DNA of 64,000 bases from Lophius americanus (GCA_037951165.1 JBBDHG010000541.1:132085-196084), one strand, 5' to 3'. Numbered from the stretch's first letter, positions 34,801 through 46,110 are shown. Translations and numbers: made by a program. Notes: a model not told the origin generated them from the sequence alone.

Positions 34801-37800
34801 AGGAGACAAAGGCGGAGAAGGAGGTGAACGGGACATTTCTCACCCTATTGGTGTCGAGTGAGGGTCACTGGGCATTAGCTACCCCTCTCCTTCTCAATAC
34901 ATAGTTACTGTAGCATCGACGAAACCGTTAACGGCACTCGGGGGAGGAGCCACGAGCGGACCGGCCCTTCCTCTAAACCGCCGCAAAACGCACGACGACT
35001 GAAGCAAAAAGGCTAGTGCTAACTAGAAGACGCCCCAGAGGCTTCCTGCACCGGAAGGAGAAAGAAAATTCGGTCATAAACCGCATCCCGCCTCGCCGAT
35101 GGAAAGTCTAGGTAGGTTCTGAGTTAACGCAACACTTCAGGTGCGTCGGGACAAAACAGTACTGCAGCGTTTTTTCTCCTACAGGTAAACCCTTCAATAT
35201 AGCCTGAAAGTGATCACACCAAACACAACGTGAAGGTTCTGCGCCGTCGGCTTTCAATGCAAATTCGCGTCACGCGAAAAAGGTCTACCGCTGAGATTCT
35301 CTAAACATCGCAGGTCCGAGGGTCAGAAGCGCCGAAACTTATCGGATCTTCGGACAAATATTCCACTTCAGTATCGTCCCATAGCGGAGGGAAAGAAAGA
35401 AGCGCGTCGTTCCATGAGGCGAGGGCAGGTTTTGGTTTTCGAGTAGGGCGGGAAAAACGGTCAGCAGGAGGTTTTTTTTTTGCTTCTCCTTCTTCAGTTG
35501 GTCAGGATAACGTAAAAATTGCCTCTGTGCTAAAAACTTGACTAACTAACGAATATATAACAACCAAATTTTTATGTTTTAGTTGTTTTTTTACGAGCCG
35601 CATGGTAAAACTCTTCGTCTTCAAAACTTTGAATGAAACTCTGCAATTCTAAGCAACGCGAAGCCGAAGTGTCGTCTTATGAAAAAAAGCGAGTTCTTTA
35701 GTAGGGACTGAAGAACCGGCTTTTTGCTGCTTACAAGTGTGAAAAACAAACACAAAAATAAAAAAAAATAAAAATCGAGGGAAGAAAAAAAATATTTATG
35801 AAAAAAGGTATGAAGGCAGAAAATATCTGAAACCCCGCCATGGCAAAATTTTCACTGGCAAGTTGGGAAAACCCCTGGAGACGCCATGAGTTTCATGCAA
35901 AAACCGACTGTCAACATCCTTGAAAGCAAAGAAAGAAAAAAGTCTAACTGGCACTAATAAAAAAAAAATACCCCGTATTCTGAAGGTGCTGCAAGAAAAT
36001 GTAGGAGGTGTGGTTGAGGAGTATTCAGTTCCTTTATTCGGGTTATAGGTGCGTGCATTTACATGTTAATTTGGGCAAATACGTCCAACAGATAGAAAAG
36101 ACCTAAGGGGGGTACACGGGTCGAAGGTTCCGTCAACATTCACGGTAGAACTTTTGTTACTCTCTAAAATCCAGCTGCAGTTCAACATGGCTGCTTGCAG
36201 AATGTTTCTACCCCTCCCTGCAGTGAAACTTGTGCCATGGCCAGATTACGCTCTGAGACGTAAGCTAGGAGAGGTGGTGGGGGGGGGGGGGGCTGGTCCC
36301 TCAGCCTCCACCGTGTCCCGCAGAAGGGCACCAGTCTCAGCAGGTGACTGGTGGGGGTGGAGGGGACAGAGGGGTGAGGAGTTGGGGAGGTACGTTGGGA
36401 AGAGAGGGGCTGCGTTCCAAACGACCGAGCGTTACCTCTCTGGCCTTCTGCGCCGACAACTCGGCTTGCCGCTGCCGCTCCAGCTCCTCCAGCAGCTGCC
36501 GCTCCATGATGCGCTTGGCCTCCTCCACGCGCCGCAGCACCTCCCGCTCGATCTCGTCCTTGCGTTTCTCCAGCTCCTCCTCCACCCGCTTGGCCACCAG
36601 CTCCTCCACTCGCCGTGCCGTCTCCTCCTCGATCAGCTTCTCCTCGATCTCCTGCTGCCGGCTGTGGGGGGGGGGGGGGGGGGAGGGAGAAAGAGAGAGA
36701 GGAAACAGATCTTGAACATGTTGTTCAGCCTTCATAAATCTCGCCCAGTGTCGTCCTCGTTCTCACAGCAGGACAAAACCACAGGGTCATAATGTTAAGG
36801 GCGACTGCGGTGACTCCCCGCCGGGTGCAGGAGCCCGTGTTTAGGTTCTGCAGAACAGAAGGGCCCGGATTTGTCTGAATGCTTCAACATGGTGGGAAGT
36901 TTCACTTTATCAAGCGGTCAGTAGTTTTTTTTTTACCTTCAGCTGATGTTTCTGGTCTTGGTTGTTGTGTTCTTGTTTACATGTACTCGTACACAACATG
37001 TGTAAAATGGCAGTTTTGAGTTCCAGTGGTTTCTACGGCTCTCTTTTCTCCTGCGGTGGGATTAAGTTTGGCTGACAATGATAATAAAAACAGATAAAAG
37101 CAACTTGAATGAGAGATTTTAGAGATGTAAAAAGTCGTGTCGGCCAAATTGGCTCTGAAAGCTTGACCTCTGAACTTCTTCTGAGTTTTATTATGAATGA
37201 TAACCGCTCGGGACTTTTCCGGGTCCCGTTTTATACGAGGCTCGTTTGATACATCCGTTGAACTCTGCCACTAACTCTGCAATGAGAAAGTCTAAGGAGC
37301 TCGGCATTGATCTGAAAACATGGGTGATTGATTTGGACGAGTCAGGGAAGTCACGTGGAATCGTTTCAATGCAGTTCCAGGTCCCAGGAGGACAAACAGG
37401 AAGAAAAGACAAACTGACGCTGAGAGAAAACTGGCGTTGATAGTCAAGAATCCACCAAAAACCGTGGCGGGCACCGTGAGAGAAAAGAAATAAACTTGAA
37501 TGAAGCTTGCTGCTGATTACATGGACAAGGAGAAAAGCTTCTGGAGGAAAGTTGTGGAGTCAGAAGATCGTTTTTTTTAGTCCCAGTGATCAGTAATATG
37601 ATTGGAAGAGAGAAGGTGCGGCATTAACCCCAGAAACCGCCTTCCTAAACCAGCATTGACCTTTTCAGACCACACGGCTACGGTCTCACTCCTCACACAC
37701 ATCAATGAACCAGGGGCACCGATCACCGGATGGTTTTCCTCAGACCCCTTTGGTAGGTACGGACCACCGAAGACCATAAAGACCCAAATACACCTGCAGT

Positions 37801-40394
37801 TCTGAAGATGCTTGGACCCAGTTATCGACCCATTTAGCCCTAGATGACTGGATAACTTTTAGCCCTGGTCAAAGGAGCTCAGATCTTTACGCTTGCTATA
37901 TTTTCCTGCCTTCAACACCTGAACTTCAAATGCTGCCTAACATATCTCCTTATCTCCTCTTCTTATGGCCGATAGGTTTACTTAAGCCTCTGCCCTCGTA
38001 GGGGAAGAATGAGTCTGTCACATACAGGTGCAGACTGAAGCCTCACCTGTCATCATCCTTCATCCCCTTAGAAAAATGCTTTCAAATTGTTTTTCCTTCA
38101 ACTCCCGTCTAAACAGGAAGCTCGTACGAGTTGGAAGGAGCGTTGTCGCATTGCCTCTGGCTAAGCTGTAAACACACCATCTCCCCTACCTGGATTTGAT
38201 TTCATGCCGTCAGCCACGTTGGAAACCAGAAACCTTAAACCAACCCAGGCTCGAGTCGCTCCTTACCTACATAGTCTCTGTGTTGTCATATTTACATTTG
38301 TATGACTGTTTAAGTGGCCCTTCGGCTATTAGGTAGTTAGAAAAAAAAAAAAAACAAAACTAGAAAGCAGCCACTCAAGAGGCCAGGTGCTAGACTGGGA
38401 CTCGGATCTCAGGTGTCTGCGCGCCTCTGGCTACCACACACACTTTCACAATAGCAGCTTCCTTGTCTAGCAAACTGAAATAGTAAACAGACGCAGAATC
38501 GTGCATTTCCTGTCTGGATCAGCTGCTGCAGGTGATCTAGAGCATTACTGCTTAATTAGACTCCTAAATGTTAAAACAACGGTAAAATGGCTTATTGTCC
38601 AGATTAAAGGCTTTCTTACGAGCGCTGTATGTAAATATATCTTTGTTAGTTAAATAATAAAGTTAATAGTTTTCTTGTGGGTCTTCAACCAGACGTTTTG
38701 GAGCTAAAAGCTAACCTTTTGTTTCTGCCAGGGCTGCCAAGAAGATCGCAATCATTGCGTCGCTACTTTCTCCGTCAACCAAAGGCACAAGATGCTGAAA
38801 GTGACTGAAAGTAATTCTAAACAAACATGACCGAACTTAACATCAATTCATTCTATAGACTCATCTGGATGCCAGTAGGACGTTGATGCAGAAGTAGGTG
38901 ACAAGCTCACCTGAGGCGTCTGCATGTGCCTACGGATAATCTCGTGAACTATGACATGGCGGCGTTTGGTTTTTGGAGATATCTGTGAAGTCCACCTTAA
39001 ATACAAAGCTTTGCGTCGAAAGGAGTCAGTTAAGGTGTTTCAAGCATCTGATCAGGATTCCTCCTGGACGCCTCCCGTCCAAATATGAGGAGACCCCTGG
39101 TGGACCCTGAACTCACTGGAGGAGCTATATTTCTCACCTCAGGTAAACCCAGGATGAATTGGAGAGCGTCAGAGGGATACAGACGTCTGGAATGCCTTTC
39201 TTAGTCTGCTGTCACCATGGAAGAAAAGCGGATGGATGAACGGCCGTTTAGTTTGGTCACGTTTGACAACGCAGTGAAAAGAGACATCGGTATTGTTCCA
39301 TGAATGGAGGGGCATCAGGTTTGATTAACTTGCAAGGGGTCATTGAGTTGGGTGATGTGAATGGAGCAATCCTTTTAAGGTGTGAATGCAGCTTAAGAAC
39401 CATTTCATGTCCATAGGAGCAAAAGAAAAGTATGGTGGATGTCAAGATGCTTCTTGATTGGATCATAAACCAATCGTTTCAAAGAACTATGAGTGAATGA
39501 TAGTCAGTTTGTACATCAAAATAGCTCATTTATTGTGCATCAGCCGTATATAAAATAGAATAACCCAGTGGAAGTAGAACTAATAATCATTAATCGATAA
39601 CCATAGTTAGACCTCTTCATCATATATTACACATCATGAATGAACATGATCTTAATATCTCACAGACACCCTGCAAAACTATCATACATGAGGATGAATG
39701 AAAAAAATGTCTTGACAGTCTGTGCATTATACATTATGTTTAAGACGATGTTAAATAATTTAAGATAGAAAAAATAAGGAAGGACATTTGACATGTGCTG
39801 CGGATTAACTTTAACATAAAGATCTAGTCGCTACAGGTCACAAGTACTTTAAACCGGTCTCAAAAGTAAGACTTAAACTTGTGGTTTAATTCAAAAGTAG
39901 TACAGATGAACCGTCTAATCTGATCACAGTGCGGCCTGAGCTGACGTTAGCATGTGTTAGCAAGTGTTAGCATGCTGATGCTGCTAAGAGCTAGCCTAGC
40001 ATTTTAGACTAGCAGGTAATAACTGAGCTCGACAATTATGTAATATTTTAAGGGATTCTTACATCCTCCTCTGTCTCTCCATCTCTGCTCTCCGTTCTTC
40101 TTCCTCCTTCCTCTGCTTCTCGTCCAGCGCGTTCCTCTTGCTCAGCGTCCTTCCGAAAATGTCGATGCGCTCCGGCGGAGTGGCTGCTCTTTCTCTGCGG
40201 GCTGGGGCTGTGGTGGACCGGGAGCGGGAGCGAGATTCTCTACGACGGTTTCTTTTCGATTCCCGAGACTTGGAGCGCTTCTTGGCCCTTTCCTTGTCTC
40301 TGGACCGGGACCTGGACCGGCTCCGTTTCTTGCTGTGCTTGCTGCTTTTGGAGTGTTTAGACCGGGACGAGCTGCGGCTTCGTGAGCGGCCCAT
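31698..40394 (-). CDS. arglu1: arglu1 (arginine and glutamate-rich protein 1), complete, four coding exons
   Basis: ARGLU1 is a nuclear protein that works with Mediator (MED1) and nuclear receptors and also modulates pre-mRNA splicing. Exons 40394-40063, 36661-36436, 33231-33148 and 31862-31698 join in frame to 268 codons plus stop; the human protein is 273. Seen in order: an RS domain (MGRSRSRSSSRSKHS, residues 1 to about 60), a linker with PPERIDIFGRTLSKR (73-87), then a continuous charged helix rich in E and R (about 91-245) with EIEEKLIEEETARRVEEL and REVLRRVEEAKRIM, and the conserved end GKGKSRPKLSFSLKATE. It lies in tandem upstream of efnb2, as in mammals. Whether it is the a or b copy of the fish duplicates cannot be decided here. 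Confidence 0.97.
31863..33147 (-). other. arglu1 intron 3
   Basis: Donor gtacgt and acceptor gcgacag. It is mostly unique sequence of average composition with CT- and AT-rich patches. I see no gene or clear repeat. Confidence 0.9.
33148..33231 (-). CDS. arglu1: arglu1 exon 3
   Basis: This 84 bp exon (28 codons) encodes EEEKSKREELEKILEENNRK and IADAQAKL. The acceptor is gtctag with an interrupted pyrimidine tract; the donor is gtacgt. It matches the human EEERAKREELERILEENNRK segment closely. Confidence 0.96.
33232..36435 (-). other. arglu1 intron 2, likely regulated or retained
   Basis: This 3.2 kb intron has a weak donor (gtaacg) and a weak acceptor (purine-interrupted tract before gtctag). 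It contains a G23 run (33444-33466), a GGTA repeat (33891-33927), other G-rich patches, and about 1.9 kb (34.3-36.2 kb) of unique-looking sequence without microsatellites. A minus-strand AATAAA lies at 36033-36038. In mammals this intron is known to be alternatively spliced and to hold an ultraconserved element; equivalence here is inferred. Confidence 0.75.
33444..33466. repeat. poly(G) run, 23, in arglu1 intron 2
   Basis: G23 directly after an A13 run and gaggggag; C23 in the transcript. Confidence 0.95.
36436..36661 (-). CDS. arglu1: arglu1 exon 2 (charged coiled-coil)
   Basis: This 226 bp exon encodes RQQEIEEKLIEEE through ELSAQKARE, the most conserved part of the family. Its acceptor is acag preceded by an all-C tract. 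Its donor is GAG|gtaacg, weak because position +5 is C. It ends in phase 0. Confidence 0.97.
36666..36683. repeat. poly(G) run, 18, at arglu1 exon 2 acceptor
   Basis: On the transcript strand this is C18 followed by acag and exon 2, so it forms the pyrimidine tract. Confidence 0.95.
37282..37575 (+). pseudogene. Tc1/mariner-type transposase relic
   Basis: A plus-strand frame starting MRKSKELGIDLKTWVIDL, then ESGKSRGIVSMQFQVPGG, matches the N-terminal helix-turn-helix start of fish Tc1-like transposases (pattern KSKE.S.DLR..IVDLH.SG....IS..F.VP). Further on, after a stop and a large internal deletion, YMDKEKSFWRKVV resembles the segment just before the catalytic WSDET motif. The DDE core is missing. 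It is inserted in arglu1 intron 1 in the opposite orientation. Non-functional. Confidence 0.7.
39005..39245 (+). mobile_element. LINE 3' end (L2/Rex1-like), degenerate
   Basis: Same family as the copy near 6.3 kb: gcgtcgaaaggagtcagtta, aggtgtttcaagcatctgat, ctcctggacgcctcccgtcc, ggaggagctatatttctc, aagcggatggatgaacg. It has the usual GGATGGATG-type tail start and is inserted in arglu1 intron 1. Confidence 0.75.
40063..40394 (-). CDS. arglu1: arglu1 coding exon 1 (RS domain)
   Basis: 332 coding bases: 110 codons plus AT. The ATG at 40394-40392 has a good context (A at -3, G at +4) and gives the invariant MGRSRSRS start. The frame stays open for 15 codons upstream, but those residues are not part of the family. 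The donor is gtaaga, and the junction AT|C makes isoleucine 111 of the RQRRIRQQEIEEK segment. Confidence 0.97.
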
Positions 40395-40620
40395 AGTGAC
40401 CACTAAGACTTCTGTGTCTTGCAGCTGATTTGTTAACAATATCTGGAATTAAATACCAATCACTCAAATTTAAGCCTGTTATATACAACAGCTGACCGAG
40501 TGACGTTGCTTAAATGGTTCTATTTTGTAGAAACATGCATTAGAAACTGGTTATTATTTTGTCCTACTAACTCGTTGAGTAGAAAGATGGCGGCTGCAGG
40601 AGTTTCTAGGTCCTGACTGA
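40395..40620 (-). promoter_or_regulatory. arglu1 5' UTR and core promoter (inferred)
   Basis: Immediately upstream of the ATG the DNA is AT-rich. At 40584-40594 the plus strand reads aagatggcggc, a consensus YY1 site of the kind placed at or just after start sites of TATA-less housekeeping genes. This suggests transcription starts near 40.58-40.60 kb with a 5' UTR of about 200 bases. No TATA box is obvious. Confidence 0.45.
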
Positions 40621-41566
40621 TGTTGCCAGATCGTGGGAGAGAAAAAAGCAGCATGATCTGTAAAAACGAGTCCAATTTGATGCAACCGTCATATTTAAAG
40701 AGAAATTAGAGCACGTTTACTTAAAATTCTTATTTTGTGTCATTATCTGAAAGGAAAAAAGTGAGCCTGGTTAATTATAACTATATATGTGATGAGTTCC
40801 TGCACATTATGATTCAAGGACTTTTTGACATTGTCAAGATCTAAGGTGCTGCTGAACGACCTAGGTGTTGTGTAGAATACAGTTGAGAGCGACGGGAGAT
40901 TACGTTTAAACCCAAATAAGCAGTTAAACTTCAGTAACAAACCCCCATACACCAAGCTGCACAAAGTCGCTTATAGATGCCGACCTGGCAACACGGCTCC
41001 CAGCAGGCACCGCGGCTTTCGGAAATCTCCGAAAGTCTTCGGGAATCGTCACAATGGGTTACCCACACATAATAATTATTTGTTTGTAACAGGACATATA
41101 ATATAACGGGTATGATTATGAATAATAAGAATATTATTAATAATAATAATGCAAAGAAGAATTCTAATCACATTTTTATATTTACCTCCTGGTAAAGTTG
41201 AAACACCTGTATGAACCTGGACTGTTTGACTGTGTGAACCTGGACTTTTTTCCACTGTATGAGCATATACTGTATGAATCCTTAAGAATTCTAATAGTAG
41301 TACAAGAAGAAGTAGAAGTAGCCTTTATTTATCACATAAAATCATACAAGCAGTGGGCAGACAGATTGTTTCCTATTCTTACTTCTTATGTTTTCACTCA
41401 TGTTTGTTTGTGTTTGTGTTTGTTTGTGAGCAGGATGACGGAAATGACGTTTTTTTGCATGAAATTTTACACTAAAAGGTGAATTTTGTTGAAGTTACAT
41501 GTTTCGCAGCATTTTAAAAGAAAAGAAATAAAAAAATACTAAGCCATTTGTAGTATTCATTACACA

Positions 41567-41991
41567 AGTGATTATGTGGCTCTAGTGCCTCTGTGAAGTG
41601 ATGATGTGGCTGTAGTTCCTATCTGAACGGATGATGTGGCTCTTGTGCCCCTGTGAAGTGGTGAAGTGGCTCTATTGCCTCTGTGAAGGGATTATGTGGC
41701 TCTAGTTCCTATGTGAAGTGATGATGTGGCTCTAGTGCATCTTTGACATAATGATGTGGCTCTAGTGCCTCTGGGAAGGGATGATATGGCTCTAGATCAT
41801 CTGTGACATAATGATATTGTACTTATGCCTTTGTAATATTATTACATGTTTTTAGTGCCTCTGTGACGTAATAATAAGGCTGTAGTGCCTCTGTGACATA
41901 ATAATAAGGCTGTAGTGCCTCTGTGACATAATAATAAGGCTGTAGTGCCTCTGTGATGTAATGATGTGGCTGTAGTGCCTCTGTGATCTAA
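41567..41991. repeat. 30 bp minisatellite, about 14 copies
   Basis: The unit contains atgatgtggctctagtgcct then ctgtgaagtg. Variation between copies is moderate; three adjacent copies near 41865-41955 are almost identical. It lies 1.2-1.6 kb upstream of the arglu1 start. Confidence 0.92.
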
Positions 41992-41999
41992 CATTTCTA

Positions 42000-44150
42000 T
42001 GTCTTCAGGCTCAGAGCTCACAGCTGCAGCCATTGGCGGAAACGTACCTCAGGAGTAAAAAGTACCTTTAGTGACAGAAAGAAACAGTCGACTTTCAGCG
42101 GTTTCACATTTTGTCCCTGTTTGACCTGCGTTTAACTTTGCGCACGTCCATTTTTAAATGTTGTTATCTCTCGCTATCAGAGGCTAAAACCAGGCTTTTA
42201 TCACAGCTTGTAATTTTAGCGACAAGAGGATCAGATAACCACACGACAGACAGAAGAAGAAAGAGGGAGAAAAAAAAAAGAAACACTGCTTGACAATGAC
42301 ACAGTCCTGCGCTAAAAGATTGCCATCCCACTCTGAAAGGAGGCCATTGTGATAACTCTCCCCGGAGCGCTGCGCTGGAAATAAAACCGGCATTACTATA
42401 TTTAAAAAACGCATGACTCAAAAGCCCAGTGAATCAACCTGAAAAAAGGTCGCGGCGCCCGAGCGGAAAAAACTCAAGCGCCGCTACTTCAGAGGGGATT
42501 TGGTGTCATTTGGATTCTTCTAATCACCTGCAGCCTCTCTGAGGCTAATTTTAGTAGAAAGAAGGGATTTGTTCACATGATGTCACTCCGCTTTTGGAGC
42601 GTCCGTTGAAGATGAAGATGAATTTTACTGGTTGTGATCTGATAATGGTTGACAGATGACTCGCTTTCATTCTGACATTGATAAAAAAAGAAGAAGAAGA
42701 AGAAGAAGAAAAAAAAGAGGGCCTCATCCATGTGTCTGGATTGTTGGAATGAACGTAGAGAAATACAGATTCCTTAAAGTTTTATTCACACGGGAATTGT
42801 TTAAGTATTCTATGACTATTACTTGAGGACACCTCGTCATTTCTAACAAATGGAATTTGTGTCTTTTTGTTTGTGAGCAGGATTATGGGAAAAACGACAG
42901 TTTTTTCTACAGAACTACAACTTCGCCGACGTTTACGCTTTTTTCGCAGCATTTAAAATGAAAATAAGGTTTAAAAAAAAGAAAGAAAGAAAAGCCGTTT
43001 GGAGTAAAGACGTCACGATGTGGCTATCGCTGCTTTTAATTCCTTTGATGTTCCTTTGATGTTCATTTGGGAGTTGAGATGGGGAATCGGCGGGCTGAAC
43101 GGAGACGCTGAAGTGGAAGGCGCAGGAGACTAGCCGGCTGCAGAGTATATGAGAGATACTCAGAGAGATTGTTGGAGTCGTCCGTAGATTTAGAGGCTGG
43201 CGGTAACTTAGACGTTAAAGGACGAATCCGCATACTTTTTTTCATTAAACCTTGTGTAGGCCTACTCCAACCTCCAGAAACTCCGCCTTCATAGATAACA
43301 TTAGGTCCTGAAGTAATAATAAACCCCTAAAGAGGGCTTTAGCCCCAATTTCTGCAGGCGTCTTGACCCTCTAGTCCGAGTCAACCACCAGAAGCTGCCA
43401 TATTTCAAGAAGAGGGCAAAGAAGAAACCAACCGACAAAAATAATTCCGCCCCCAAACCAAAATCTGGTGGGTGATCCTCGGTGGAGTTCTTGCTTTACA
43501 AATTGCATTTCAAACGACTGCAGCTCCTCAGGTGGTATCGGTACCGTGAGAAGAGGTCTTAAATCTTAGTTCATCCATCCAGGAGAAGCTTCCCCGGCCG
43601 GCTCCGCCCCCTTCCCATCCAATTTCCAGTTGTGTTGTGGTTGTGTTTTTATTTGAACGCTCCACAAATTCAGTCTCCGGAGAGGAGAGGAGAGGAAAGC
43701 CGTGGAAGTCTCGTTTCCCGCCCCTGTAAGAGGAAGGCAGAAGTGCTTAAAGCCCCTTTTGATGAATAATAGAGAATGTTCCACCGAGGTGGCGAGGAAA
43801 AGAGTTCCAGCGAGGCTCCGGAGGGAAAAAGCAGCTGATCTGGAGAATCTGAGGATGAGTTGGTGGAAGAAATTACAAAGTCAGTGTGTTTCGCTCCTGG
43901 GTGGTTTGGGGTGAATGTCAGGAGGGGTGGGGCACCAAGAGGAGGTGGGGAGGATGGAGTCTTTGGAGATGGCTTCAAAGAGCAGGTTTCATATTCCTCT
44001 AATCCCCCGTTTGAAAGGAACACGGAAGATCTCTGAAGAACAATTTGGATGTGTTGTCAATAATCACATCGTCAGTAAAGGCTTAAAGGTGTGTGTGTCA
44101 CAGCAGCACCACCCACTCCTGGGGGGAGCAGGAGTGGGTGGAGGAGAAGA
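42000..44150. other. intergenic DNA upstream of arglu1
   Basis: Mostly unique sequence, with a GAA run near 42690. Short open frames have no recognisable domains. Confidence 0.6.
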
Positions 44151-44570
44151 GACGAAGAATGTGGATCAGAAGTGATGAAGAGTGTGGATCAGTCGCGATG
44201 AAGAGTGTGGACCAGAAGCGATGAAGAGTGTGGAGCAGAAGAGATGAAGAGTGTGGAGCAGCAGAGATGAAGACTGTGGATCAGAAGCGATGAAGACTGT
44301 GGAGCAGAAGCGATGAAGAGTGTGGAGCAGAAGCGATGAAGAGTGTGGAGCAGAAGCGATGAAGAGTGTGGAGCAGAAGCGATGAAGACTGTGGATCAGA
44401 AGCGATGAAGAGTGTGGAGCAGAGGAGATGAAGACTGTGGATCAGAAGCGATGAAAAGTGTGGAGCAGAAGAGATGAAGAGTGTGGAGCAGAGGAGATGA
44501 AGACTGTGGATCAGAAGCGATGAAGACTGTGGATCAGAAGCGATGAAGAGTGTGGAGCAGAAGCGGTGAA
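44151..44570. repeat. 23 bp minisatellite, about 18 copies
   Basis: The unit is gatgaagagtgtggagcaga plus agc, with actgtggatcag variants scattered among copies. Confidence 0.93.
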
Positions 44571-45644
44571 GGAGTTTCAGCCCGAAGTGAAGCAAAAGAT
44601 AATCAATACAGTTTCTTTCTTGTTAGCATGTTGCTAACGAAAGAACATTTTCCAGCCTCTGCAAGAAGCCGGACGGGTCGTACAGTTTAAGCCCGGCTTA
44701 AGGAGCGATCATCAACTATCGGCGCTGCATGTTGTGTCATTAGGAACCTTTTGAGGGGGATTACAACACTTCCCTTTCACATGCATCAACCACTACAAAG
44801 GTTGAAACAAAGACGACGCATTTCCCCACGTGTTGTAAAGGGAGCCTCTCCTGATCCGCTGACGTCCACTGACGAAGTTAATCTTCGCTAATCCCAGCAG
44901 CCAACGTCTCTTCAAGCTACGCACCCCCCCTCAGAAGATACTACGAGTCTTATCCAGAGAGAGAAATCATAATTGTTCCCCCCTATCATAGATTTCCCTG
45001 AGGGTGGGGGGGTTAGCGTTCACTCCTAAAGGATTCCTGCAACAACTTGATCTTCTGATCTTGACTCACTCAGATGAATCCTAGATTAACCCGAGAACCC
45101 GCTGAAGAAGCCGGAGCCGCCTCTCCTGGTTTAAGTTGATCAAAAAACATAAAAAAAATGTCTGCCCCTTTCACATCATGTGATCAAAGTTGGTCCTCGT
45201 CTTTCAGGGGGGGGCACTTTTTCAGGTCTCCTGCCCGGCCCTATGGTCGCTCTAGAGGGGGAAAAACACTTAACAAACACAGGATCTCTTTTAAAAAGCT
45301 CTGCCACATTGTCACATTGTCATGTTGATGGCCCAGGGGTCCCGGGATAAAGGGCCATTGAAGACGGGGACCTGAAAGCAGCCCCCCCCCCCTCCTCCAC
45401 CCTGAATGAGAACAGTTCTTTCACCTCGGGCTGGGGAATGGGAGAGGTGAGGAGGAGATGGAGACAAAAGGGGGAGGGCGGTGGAGGTGGAGATTTCAGG
45501 AGAGAGAAGAGAGTGAGGATGTTAAGGAAAGGAGGGGAGGGGTCAAACCATGTCCCCCCCCCCTACACCAACCATCCCTGATTCATCGAACATCTCCATT
45601 ACGTTACTTTAATTACCTTTAATATGAATCAGTGTAATAACATA

Positions 45645-45836
45645 GTAATAACCAGTGATGAAGTGTAATAACCAGTGATGAAGTGCAATAACCAGTGATG
45701 AAGTGTAATAACCAGTGATGAAGTGTAATAACCAGTGATCAAGTGTAATAACCAGTGATCAAGTGTAATAACCAGTGATGAAGTGTAATAACCAGTGATC
45801 AAGTGTAATAACCAGTGATGAAGTGTAATAAACAGT
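45645..45836. repeat. 20 bp minisatellite, about 9 copies
   Basis: The unit is agtgatgaagtgtaataacc; some copies read gatcaag. Very little other variation, so it is recent. Confidence 0.93.
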
Positions 45837-45904
45837 TCAGTGGTGGTTTCATTGTTCAGATCTTCTGGACATCAGTAGAACCTCCATTTGGCCTAAGCAT
45901 GGAG

Positions 45905-46110
45905 AAGTTCATCCATCCATCCATCCATCCATCCATCCATCCAACCCGGGTCGGTTATTCCAGGCATCCATCTCCCTAGCAACACTTTCTAACAAATCCT
46001 TGGGGATCAAAGGTGTTTCCTGGTCGGATAAGTTCTATGATCCCTCCGGCAAGTTTTGGTCTTACTTCAAGAACCAGCAGATTCAAGCCACAAATACTTT
46101 TCTTACCGCC
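45905..46110 (-). mobile_element. LINE 3' end (L2/Rex1-like) with CCAT tail, minus strand
   Basis: The minus strand reads GGAAACACCTTTGATCCCCA, then GTGTTGCTAGGGAGATGGAT and GCCTGGAATAACC, followed by a (GGAT)n tail seen as (ccat)n at about 45911-45942 on the plus strand. Same family as the other LINE ends. Confidence 0.7.

Larger units (their letters stand above)
36662..40062 (-). other. arglu1 intron 1
   Basis: Donor gtaaga, acceptor acag with a C18 tract. It holds a plus-strand relic of a Tc1-type transposase (37282-37575) and a LINE 3' end (39005-39245). A short stretch of TTAGC-type repeats lies at about 39946-40010. The rest is unremarkable. Confidence 0.9.

Noticed and set aside
36154..36792. 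212-codon open frame on the plus strand
   Set aside because: It is the antisense of arglu1 exon 2 (LLLHPLGHQLL-type translation of E/R-rich codons) and includes the G18 run.
40138..40428. 96-codon open frame on the plus strand
   Set aside because: Antisense shadow of the arglu1 RS-domain exon.
44281..44595. 104-codon repeat frame with LHRFCSTLFIASDP units
   Set aside because: Translation of the 23 bp minisatellite (three units make 23 residues).
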